From positions 54,455,186 to 54,519,185 of the forward strand of contig OX392529.1 in assembly GCA_947623455.1 (NCBI GenBank): a stretch of 64,000 bases of DNA. The letters are read 5' to 3'. How positions within the stretch are numbered: position 1 is the stretch's first letter; every line of letters starts with the position of its first letter. Of this stretch, positions 35,776 through 45,300 are shown in pieces. The notes under the pieces were generated by a model. It was not told the DNA's origin, did not search any database, and saw nothing but the letters and a program-made list of their open reading frames with translations. This stretch comes from Mimachlamys varia. Its lineage: Eukaryota > Mollusca > Bivalvia > Pectinida > Pectinidae. The translations under genes were made by a program, and so were the position numbers.

Positions 35776-36190
35776 GATTGTTTTATGAATATGTGTAATG
35801 TAAGTGTAACCTTGGTAGAAATTAGCTCCAATATACCGCTCGGCTAAAAAGATCTTCTCTGTAGCTTGATCAGTTGGGCGTAAGACTAGTTGCCAGAGGT
35901 TCCGGGTTCAACTCCTGGTGGAGGATTGAAATAATAATGACCTATGTTACATATTGCGCCCACCTAGAGACCGGGAATGCCATACACTATGGATATCTGC
36001 ATGGAATCCCTATGACTCCCTATAAAACTCAGGACTGATTGGTTTATGAATATGTGTAATGTAAGTGTAACCCTGGTAAATATTAGCTGCAATATACCGC
36101 TCGGCTGGAGAGATCTTCTCTTTAGCTCGATCGGTTGAGCGTAAGACTAGTAGCTAGAGGTTTTAAGTTCGACTCCTGATGGAGGCTTCT
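35776..36190 (+). repeat. two tandem tRNA-like SINE units (~258 bp apart)
   Basis: The units start 'gattgttttatgaatatgtg' (35778) and 'gattggtttatgaatatgtg' (36037). Each continues through 'aatataccgctcggct', then a tRNA-like part with A-box-like tagcttgatcagttgggcg and B-box-like GGTTCAACTCC (second unit: agttcgactcc), ending 'tggagg'. A tRNA-derived SINE duplicated in tandem is the simplest reading. Confidence 0.6.
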
Positions 36191-37750
36191 TTTGACAACT
36201 TAAGAATGCATTTCACCATCAACAACTACACAACATCACTGCAAAAGTTAGAGGCATTAAAATAAATAATGACCTCTGTTACATAGGGGAAAAATGGAAT
36301 TTAGGAACGTTTAACGATTTTGTTCAATAGTACCGTGCTGTACACTTATAAGTGCAACATACTCGCACATAAATACACTTAACCCCCAACCTACACTCGC
36401 ACATACACTAGCCTCACCTTGCAAACTGATACTTCTTATGATATTAGATTTACGTATCTAAAAACCATATCAGTATATATGCATGGCTGGGTGTAACATA
36501 TTGTTGCGGTTAAACGTATTGTAAATAAAACAAATACATCTATAATTAGATATTCTATACCTATATAGAATTATATAGTCTCGTACATTATAAAAAGAAA
36601 ATAAGCAATATAAGCTATGGTTTCTAACAAAAGAAATATAAAATTTAATACTTAATTATTGCGTTTTATTCAGATATTTTAAAAATTAAAACTTGCTTCA
36701 CTTTGTTTTTATTGCTTCGATTTAACGTAGATGCATACAGCTTAACAATATTGACAACATGCTTATTCATTATTACTTCTGATAAACGTAGTGGATCTCT
36801 TTGCCTAACACAAGGTGGAGTGACATGGGTGTCTTAATAAAACGGCAGATACATGTCATAGGGAAACATTATTTTGAACGTGAATTATGATAGTGTACAG
36901 TGATTAAAATCACTACATGTATTTGTTCAAGCTAAATATTACACATGCATGAAAAAACCGCAGTGATACTTTTGATTATAACAAAAAAAATGAATAAAAT
37001 AAAAGATAAATATCAAACATTTGAAGTTGCTCCTTTATAGTTACTTTGGTAACGTATTGGTTTTAAAACTTTTCCTGTATACGGCCTGTAAACAAAAGGA
37101 AAAATGAATATTTGTTTTTCTTTCATTTGCATAATTCAATGGAATTAATACAACGATCTACTGTAAAAAAAAAACCTTAAGAAGTCAGTTGTAACATAAA
37201 AAATATTAATAGTAATACAAACTTCACAATTTGGTTTTGCCCAATTTCAAAGCGTTTGCAGTAAAGATGTATCAGAATTATTGGATGTCAGTGTATATTA
37301 TATAAGCCTTTCCCAAAGTACTGTCATTCCCTTGATATGCCACAATAAAGATGGTCTTCCGGGAAGTGTTTTTGTGATGATTTTGCGCCATGTGACAATC
37401 AAATGACGTAATTCGCATTATGACGTCATACTTACATGGCGCCAATTTGTTTCAAAAACATATCCCAATGAAGCCATGATAGGGGACCCAAGGGAAATAA
37501 TACCACTTTTAAGATAGGCCTATGCCACAAGTGGTATATGACCTTTCAGACTTTTGATTTGTTAGGAAGTTAAACTTTGACCGGAAATCGCATGTTTCAA
37601 AGCCACGTACGGATTGTTGACGTCGTCACAACTTGGCGGAATATATACGAGATGATTTGTTTTCGCGCAAAAAGTCCGCGGTTTTCTCCAGAAAGCAACA
37701 CTGCAACTGCCCACTTAATATCATTGAGGTAAAAACAAGACACACGACTC
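36191..37750. other. intergenic, no gene recognised
   Basis: AT-rich with short scattered open frames. At 37400-37435 two CRE-like words (aatgacgtaatt, atgacgtcat) occur. Nothing else is supported. Confidence 0.4.
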
Positions 37751-37752
37751 AT

Positions 37753-37820
37753 GGTTATTGGATATAGAATTAATTTCACTCTAGTTAACGAGAGTGAAAT
37801 AAATTCCATATCCAACAACC
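37753..37820. repeat. fold-back hairpin, ~30-bp arms
   Basis: Left arm ggttattggatatagaatta continuing atttcactct; right arm agagtgaaataaattccata continuing tccaacaacc; loop agttaacg. About five mismatches over the stem. No coding. Confidence 0.75.
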
Positions 37821-38009
37821 ACTCGTTGTGTAACCTTTATTAAGGTAATACACAAAACAGATACAATACCTTTTAAAGTTGTCAAATATGACCAATACAT
37901 AATCTAGCTTTACTATGAAATTGATCGTTTATAGCAGTGACTCTTTTTTTCTGCTTAATTCTTAGACAACACAGAGCGGAACTATTTATTCAACGATAGT
38001 TCAGAAAAA

Positions 38010-38115
38010 CAAATAGAGAATATCGAAGAGGGAACAAAGCCATAATCCGAACTTAAAATCGATTAAACTAGGAGCAAAATACGAAAAAAAGGAAAGTTCC
38101 ACATGAAGACCAATG
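38010..38115 (-). mobile_element. short RT-element terminus
   Basis: 'gagaatatcgaagagggaac' (38015) and 'aacttaaaatcgattaaact' (38051) mark the terminal 100 bases of the dispersed RT family; the rest is missing. Confidence 0.6.
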
Positions 38116-38351
38116 CAATAAAATTCAATGAAATCTGTCAAAAAAAATCTGTTAAAAAGTTTAGGGTGAAAAATCCGAGGTATGAGAAATGCATAATATT
38201 GTTTACCTAAGCTTTGAAAAGACCGTGACAGCAACACAAAAATGTATGCGATGCCATTAACTTCGTACTGTGGGGTACTCCTGGAATGGCATCAATGGGA
38301 TGTGGATTTTGAAAAACTCAAAAGATCTTCTGATCAGTCTTGAGCATCATA

Positions 38352-38519
38352 TGACACTTACATAGTATAAATGAGGTTGTTTTTTTCGCTCGTACTAGAA
38401 CTTTGGCATCACTCATCTTTTCTGGTGAATTATCTTTGACAAAGTCGACTTCGTAATCAAAATGTACTGGCCTACTGGTCGATGGTCCAATAAAGTTCAT
38501 ATACAAAGACTTTGTAACA
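38352..38519 (-). pseudogene. orphan exon of an EgtD-like methyltransferase copy
   Basis: The minus strand encodes YMNFIG...VDFVKDNSPEKMSDAKVL-type sequence clearly homologous to exon 6 of the intact gene (8921-8751). Differences: a deletion of about 20-25 bases removing the segment after FIG, indels in the T-run at about 38375, and loss of Gln-Leu and Arg residues. The flanking intron also matches: 'aaatcaatgtctagatcatct' at 38535 and at 8953. The donor gtaagt is still present. None of the other six exons was seen between 37 and 40 kb. It is a relic of the direct segmental duplication. Confidence 0.85.
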
Positions 38520-38659
38520 AACAATCAATAGCCAGTAAATCAATGTCTAGATCATCTTATCTATGTTAATCAATTATGTAAAATCTCAATTATGATATGT
38601 CATATCATGAAGTTAAAAAAACAGACATCTAAATAATCATTTCGTGACGATTTCGATTT

Positions 38660-39190
38660 ACCGATCGTGAACTTTCCCTTTCTCGATAGTAATATCCCTG
38701 CTTCTCAATCCTATGATGTTTACATTCGTTATTCTAGGGCTTGCTCTGAATATCGAGATTTTCGTGATAGATGTCAATTGCTGACGAACAAACTTACGGC
38801 ACAGGGATTCGGGAGATGCAGGTTGATGAAGACTATGGGCAAGTTTTATTATCGCCTTTTGAATATCATCGAGAAATATTCTGTGTCTTTGTGTGTTATG
38901 AAGATGGACATTTTTGAGTATGCTCATAAGTGTGCATACTTGTTGTGATGACAATGATGACTCGGTTCTCATTTTGAGGATTGATGCGTACTTGGATGTG
39001 ACAAAGATTTTCATGGCAGATGCCGTCGATGAAGCAGAAGACGCTTATTCCTCCGGAACACAGGGTCTTATTCTCTTGTGCTTTTACGAGAGTCTCCATG
39101 TAAATCTTTCCTTTGTTCCAATTTTGCCTCTAGTTTAATCGATTTTGAGTTCGGTTTATGGTTTGATGACGCTTTGATATTCTCTAGCTG
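38660..39190 (+). mobile_element. RT-element 3' fragment, well preserved
   Basis: The plus strand reads an open segment with VNFPFLDSNIPASQSYDVYI-type sequence (about 38663-38724), then YSRACSEYRDFRDRCQLLTN and KFYYRLLNIIEKYSVSLC, stop near 38946, then the family 3' region up to 'gacgctttgatattctct' at about 39184. One of the two best copies for defining the element. Confidence 0.8.
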
Positions 39191-39409
39191 TTTTTATTTC
39201 AAGAGTGCATTTTCAACCCAATTTTAGCCCAATTTGATACGCATGTTCATAAACATAGAGATGTCCAGATGAGCTCTCAGCATAAATCAACATTGATTGT
39301 CCTTTTATTCTAGCAGATTGAGCTAATTGGTGTATACCCCTGAATACTTTCTGCTAAGCAAAATTTCACCTTAACCACTTAAATAACTTGTCTTCACTAA
39401 GATTTATAA

Positions 39410-39760
39410 ATGTCCATCATTTGACGCATCGGTGTATTCTCTGGTTTTTGTTTTGTTTTTGTTTTTGTTTTTGTTTTTTGTTTTTGTTTTTTATTAAGAG
39501 AATACCAAATCGTCAACAAATCATAATCTGAACTCAAAATCGATTGAATTAGAGCCAAATGTGAACAAAAGAAATATATATATATGGAGACCCTCGTAAA
39601 AGTAAAAGACAATCTGCTTCATCGAAAACACCTGCAATGTATATCTTTGTCACATCCAAGCAAACATCAGTCTTCAAAATGAGAACCGAGTCATCATAAC
39701 AAGTAAGTACACTGATATAACTCAAAAAGGTCCATCTTCATATTGTTTATGTCCCATGTT
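39410..39760 (-). mobile_element. RT-element 3' fragment beside a GTTTTT run
   Basis: From 'gagaataccaaatcgtcaac' (39500) to about 39745, minus. Immediately to the left lies a (GTTTTT)n-type tract (39441-39495) and a further short terminus in plus orientation (39420-39441, 'gacgcatcggtgtattctct'), so two termini meet head-on across a simple repeat. Confidence 0.65.
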
Positions 39761-40452
39761 GGGATGTTTGTATTAATAAGAGCCCAAGTCTGGGTGTGTG
39801 CATTTACAAAATGTACTAATTATCACAATGATACTTTCTTAAATATAATAAAATCCCCTGGTACCCGATAAAATTTATGTTACGTCTTGCTGATCTGTTC
39901 GATTTGTTTGCCTGCATTAGGTTCTATATGCCATCTCGTTTCATAACACTACAAAGGCCGATTCAATCGAAAAAGTAACTGGTTGGTGCATATTACAATA
40001 AACAAAGAAGATATATATTTATATAACAATATTCTATCTAAAGAAAAAGTGCCAGCGCTTTCTCCCATTGAAGTTAAAAATATACATTTAAGGAAGTCAT
40101 CTATTGATGAACCAAAATATAAACAAATAAAAGAATAAATAAATACCATAGCGTCTGTCGTTTTGTTTGTTAATTAAATTTTATTGTACCGATTATATTT
40201 AGCACAAATTAAATTATTTCTTTATATGATATATTCAGTGAAATTATCTACCGTTTCCACGTTCGGTTAGACAGGAATCCCGAAAATTAACAAAAAACAC
40301 ACAACATTTTGGTAAGTTTTAAACATTTATATACAAACTAACTATTAATATTTTATTGTCGAACTAAGTTAGCGTATTAAACTAAAATAGCATATTGATA
40401 CCATTGTTCATTTAAGCATGTAAACGTATGATAAACTAACAATTCATAATAC

Positions 40453-40676
40453 TGTTGTAGAGGTGCCGAGCTGACTTCTCTGTATTCTCGTGGAGCAGGA
40501 CAACTCGCCCCGAAGGTGTTGAGCTGCCGTGCGTGACGGTATTGGGTGTAGTCTACACCTGGTCAAGCCTCTATACGGACGTGTTTACGTACTGTTGGTC
40601 TGACTGTAGACTACGCTGCCGCTGTAGGCAAACTCCATATATACATATATAGTATACCTTGTAGCGTCTCACTACA
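40453..40676 (+). repeat. 5' LTR
   Basis: 224 bp, begins TGTTGTAGAGG and ends CACTACA (TG...CA). Appears identical to 46496-46719. A TATA-like stretch (atatatacatatatagtata) sits near the right end at about 40637-40657. Confidence 0.95.
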
Positions 40677-40678
40677 AT

Positions 40679-40692
40679 TGGTGTCAGAAGAA
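40679..40692 (+). promoter_or_regulatory. primer-binding site
   Basis: TGGTGTCAGAAG starts two bases after the 5' LTR. TGG complements the CCA end of a tRNA, as expected for minus-strand primer binding. The matching tRNA is not identified. Confidence 0.75.
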
Positions 40693-40868
40693 ATACAAAT
40701 TATAGCTATAATTTCTAAATACGAGTTTACCTGTACACAGAACGGGTCCTATTTATAACCACGCCACGCTACGGTGTATAGCCCGGGGCAATTGTTCTGT
40801 GTTACACGCTCACTCCAGATTATTATAGCTTTGCGCCGGTTTTGAACGGGGTATATTTTTGTTTTAAC

Positions 40869-42365
40869 ATGTCGCTAAATATTAACGCAGCGTCGTATGA
40901 TGAACTTGTCGGCATTAGCGGTATAGGTCCTAGCAGGGCTAAGACAATTATTCAGAAACGGGACGAGTGTGATGGTAATTTAACATGGGAGGACTTGAAG
41001 GGAATCCCTAGCGTACCAAGTACTATGTGGGACCCGTTGATAGCTAAGGGGATAGTGTGCCTTGAACCCGTGGTTTCTGGGGGCCGGGATAGGGCGGAAG
41101 GCGGTGTTGATAGTGGGGCTTTACAGCATGCTCGCATTATGGCTGAAAAGATTGCTTTTGAGAGGGAGGCTCAGGAAAAACAGTTTAGAATAAGGGAGGA
41201 TGAAATAGAGCGAAGGGAAATCGAGATGAAAAGGCAAATAGATGAAATGCGGGAGGATTTTTCCCGTCAGCTTAGAGAAAAGGACGAACAACTTCGACTA
41301 GCTTTATTAAAACCGGAAACAAAACCAGGAATTGGACATTTATTGGGCACGGTGGAGGGATTAGCTCCAATGTCAATATATAGCCAGAAGTCCAAATCCG
41401 TACAAGGGGCTAGTGAAAAAATTCCTTTTAAGGGCCAAAGTTCAGGAGTTGGGGACAGAAGGGCTAGTGTAAGGGAGGAAATGGACAGAAAGGTTAGGCT
41501 CCCGACATATGATGGTAGGACAGAGTGGAAACCATTTTATGTTCAAATTTCTCACATTTGTGACCGATATGGATGGTCTAATAGACAGAAGCTTGACAAG
41601 CTTATTGAGAGTCTCCGGGACAAGGCTTTGAAATTCTTCAGTTCACGGCCGATGAATGTACGTGATGATTTCAATGTCCTTTGTTCTAAACTGAATCAAC
41701 GGTTTGGGAAGCAGGATCTTCCTCATATTGTTAGACGTGAGTTAGCAGAGCTGCGGCAGAGCGCGGAGGAAACAGTTGAGGAATATGCCGAGAGAGCACA
41801 GGAATTGGCTTCAGACGGTTATCCCGGGGCGCAAGAAGACTTTGTGCAGATCATGGCCGTTGATAGCTTCTTAAAAGGTCTGATGGATAAGCGGGTGGCC
41901 CTGGCAGTTTTAGACAAGGCCCCCAGCACCCTTGATAAAACGCTAGCGCTAGTGAAAGGGGCTATAACAAACCAAAATCTCATTTATGGCTCGACGAAGC
42001 AGTTGAAACAGGATGTCAAACGTGTTTCTTTTCAAACGGAGGATGACTCTGACGGTGCGTTGGTTAGGCAGGTAGGGGGTCCCTCACTGAAAAGTAAGAA
42101 TACGTTGGAGGAGAGAGTTCAGCGAACAGAGGATGAACTGGCAAAAATCCATGTTAAGATGGATTCAATATTGAGGGAAGTTCAACGAAGAAATCGGGCT
42201 AGGTCCCCAAACACTTCTCCGACACGAGATCGTGGTTGTTTTAACTGCGGGGATTTTACACATTTTGCCAGGGAGTGTCCAAAGTCTCGCAAGAATCCAC
42301 AACAAAGGTCCCGTTCCCCTTCTCCTTCTGCGTTGTCTTTAAACGATCAGGGGCTGAGGCAATAG
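40869..42365 (+). CDS. retrotransposon Gag with N-terminal HhH domain
   Basis: 498 residues from the ATG at 40869 to TAG at 42363. Domains in order: residues 3-60, a helix-hairpin-helix unit of ComEA type (LNINAASYDEL, GISGIGPSRAKTII, LTWEDLKGIP); residues about 91-148, a highly charged predicted coiled coil (FEREAQEK...RREIEMKRQ...QLREKDEQ); residues about 209-375, a Gypsy-type capsid region (LPTYDG, FSSRPMNVRDDFNVL, LNQRFGKQ); a basic linker; then a CCHC zinc knuckle CFNCGDFTHFAREC (42237-42278). Role: particle assembly and RNA packaging. The HhH fold usually binds DNA non-specifically and is unusual at this position. The C-terminal 30 codons overlap pol. Confidence 0.92.
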   Translation: MSLNINAASYDELVGISGIGPSRAKTIIQKRDECDGNLTWEDLKGIPSVPSTMWDPLIAKGIVCLEPVVSGGRDRAEGGVDSGALQHARIMAEKIAFEREAQEKQFRIREDEIERREIEMKRQIDEMREDFSRQLREKDEQLRLALLKPETKPGIGHLLGTVEGLAPMSIYSQKSKSVQGASEKIPFKGQSSGVGDRRASVREEMDRKVRLPTYDGRTEWKPFYVQISHICDRYGWSNRQKLDKLIESLRDKALKFFSSRPMNVRDDFNVLCSKLNQRFGKQDLPHIVRRELAELRQSAEETVEEYAERAQELASDGYPGAQEDFVQIMAVDSFLKGLMDKRVALAVLDKAPSTLDKTLALVKGAITNQNLIYGSTKQLKQDVKRVSFQTEDDSDGALVRQVGGPSLKSKNTLEERVQRTEDELAKIHVKMDSILREVQRRNRARSPNTSPTRDRGCFNCGDFTHFARECPKSRKNPQQRSRSPSPSALSLNDQGLRQ

Positions 42366-42382
42366 GCCCACCCTCAGCCCTG
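42338..42382 (+). promoter_or_regulatory. -1 ribosomal frameshift signal (gag-pol)
   Basis: Slippery heptamer TTTAAAC at 42338-42344, positioned T TTA AAC in the gag frame. Downstream is a stem: GGGCTGAGG (42351-42359) pairs perfectly with CCTCAGCCC (42372-42380). The spacer is 6 bases; the 12-base loop contains the gag stop codon. The pol frame is -1 to gag and open through this point. All parts of a classical signal are present. Confidence 0.9.
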
Positions 42383-45300
42383 TTTAATACCTGCAAAGAG
42401 TATAAGAGTGCCAATAATTCCTGCGGGGTTAGGGAAATATTTCTTTACTCTGGTGACCGATCGCGGCATACGAAGACCTTGTTACTGCCGATCAAACTCC
42501 ATGGCAGGGAGTGCCAAGCTGTTGTCGATACTGCTGCGCAAGTGTCGGTTGTTAGTGCTAAGTTTTTCAACTCATTACACCTGGGACGTAACCTTTCAAA
42601 GGAAATATGCTTGCATGGTGTAGGGAAAGACTCGAAGGTCAGCGGTCGTGTTTTAGACGAATCGCTAATCGAATTAGGCTCCCTTCGTGACAGAATGCCT
42701 GTTGTGGTGGCTGACATCTCTGATCAGATGATCCTAGGACTAGATTTTCTTGACAAACATCGGGCCATTATCAATCTGTCGGCATACACTGTCGAGTTAG
42801 ATGGCAAACAATATCCTGCAGTATGCGTCCAAGACCCAAAGGACGGCAAAGTCAAAGTTTTTAAGGTCCAGATAAAAGGTAGAACTGTAGTGCCCCCGGC
42901 GTCTTTTAAATTCGCGCAGGTTGAATTAGTAGATGGACCCAAAGGATATCACATGGTTGTTCAGCCGTTCCGGAATATAAAAGGCCTTCTCTCTCCAGCC
43001 ACATTACAGAATGATAGTGACAACATGCCGGTTAAACTCTGTAATCCTACTGATAAATGCATCACTTTAAAAAGCGGTTGCAGCTTTGGGACTGCAATGG
43101 AGGTTGCGCATGTTCTGGAGGAGGATATGCCGGAACAAGTGTCACCGAAAATAAGGGAGTTTCAATTGGGGCAGGAGGAAACATTGACTGATCGGCTAAA
43201 GGAGGCAAGGTCAGCGATCCCTACACATTTGATGGATCTATATGATCGTTCGGTGAAACAGTTGTCCCCAGAACAAGCATTGAGGGTTGCTGAACTTTTG
43301 TTGTCCTTCCGGGAAGTATTCGCTGATGGGGATATGGATCTGGGATTGTTTCGGGGGGAAATTCAGCATCGGATAGAAACTGGTGACTCCAAGCCTATTC
43401 GACAACGAATGAGAAGAACCCCTTTAGGTTTTGAAGCTGAGGAGAAACAGCATATTGATGCAATGATTGAAAAAGGGGTCATACAGCCATCTGCATCTGA
43501 GTGGGCATCAGCTCCAGTGCTTATCAGGAAAAAAGATGGATCGTTGCGATACTGCATAGATTATAGAGCCCTCAACAATGTTACGCGGAAGGATGCTTTT
43601 CCTCTTCCAAATATCGCAGCTTGTTTAGATTCTGTTTCCGGCAGTGCTTTCATGAGTACACTTGATATGGCTGCTGGTTACTGGCAGGTAGAGGTGGACA
43701 AGCGCGACCGTCATAAAACAGCATTTATTACAAAGTATGGTCTTTTTGAGCATGCTCGCCTGCCCTTTGGCTTATGCAATAGCCCAGCCACGTTTAGCCG
43801 AGTAATACAACTCGTTCTTCAAGGCCTCACATGGGAAGAGTGTCTCGCATATTTGGATGACGTAATCGTTTTAGGAGACACCTTTGAAACGCATCTTGAG
43901 AATCTCACCGAGGTATTAACGAGATTCAGAGACCACAATCTCAAGCTGAAGCCGAAAAAGTGTAACCTGTTCAAGGAAGAGGTCATTTTCCTTGGGAAAG
44001 TGGTAAATAAACAGGGAGTCTCAATCAATCCAGAGAGCCTCAAGATCATTGCGGAATGGCCAATGCCGGAAAGCAGAAAAGAAGTTGAATCGTTCTTGGG
44101 GTATGCTAACTACCATAGGGATCACGTTCGAGATTTTGCACGGATCGCACAACCTCTCCATGGTCTTACCGGAACTTCGAAGTTTATGTGGACAAAAATG
44201 CACCAAAACGCCTTTATGGAGTTAAAGGACGCACTGATAGAGGCTGTTGAACTTGCACACCCTACCGCTGACGGCACATTCATCCTGGACACAGATGCTT
44301 CAAACGTGTCCATCGGAGCGGAGTTTTGTCAAATTCAGGATGGGAAATCTCGCGTTATAGCGTTTGCCAGTAAGGTATTAACTCCTTGCCAAAGAAAGTA
44401 CTGTACTACTAGAAAGGAACTCCTGGCGATAGTATCGTTCACACGGCAGTTTCGGCATTACCTCCTTGGTAGACGTTTTGTTGTCCGAACTGATCACAAC
44501 AGTTTGATATGGCTCCTGAGTTTTAAAAACATTGAGGGACAGTTAGCTCGTTGGATTGAGGAGCTTTCCTCATATGATATGGCTATTCAGCATCGGTCTG
44601 GGAGGAACCATCAGAACGCGGATGCATTGTCCCGCATTCCGGACAAACTCGACGAGTGTATACACTACCAGAGAGCTGTTGCATTGGGGGATCTTCCATG
44701 TGGTGGTTGTGCTTATTGCACCAGAGCCCGGCACCAATGGGAGGCATTTGAGGAGGACATTGACTATGTCGTCCCGTTAACCATAGCTAAGGTTCGAACT
44801 GTTCAGTCCATCCCATTGGACCACATTCCGTGGGCTTCGGACATGTCTGCAGAGGACCTACGACAGTGTCAGCTTGCTGACAAGGAGCTCGGGCCACTTC
44901 TTCGTTGGCGAGAAGCCAACTACCAGCCTGCGGAGCATGAACTGAGACTATCTAGTCCAGCTACTCGTCACTGGTACCTCTGTAGCTCACAGCTTGTTCG
45001 TCGGAATGGCGTCTGGTTTTATCATTGGGAAGATCCATTGCAACCGAGACTGTTGTTTCTAACTCCGGAAAAAATGCGTGACCAGGTCCTTCATAGTGCG
45101 CATGACCTTAGGTTGTCCGGTCACTTTGGTCAGACGAAGACTCTTGACCGAGTGAGGAGAAGTGCTATATGGTACGGTATGACTGCTGATTGCAAGCTTT
45201 ATGTCGATGGGTGTAAGGTCTGCAATGTCCAAAAGGGTCCCAGTAAAAAAGCCAGAGCTCACCTGGAGAAGTTCCATGCGGGTATACCGATGGAGAGAGT

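Noticed and set aside
40842..40868. Gag start upstream at 40842
   Set aside because: That codon is TTG. The first ATG, at 40869, directly precedes the HhH domain and is the better start.
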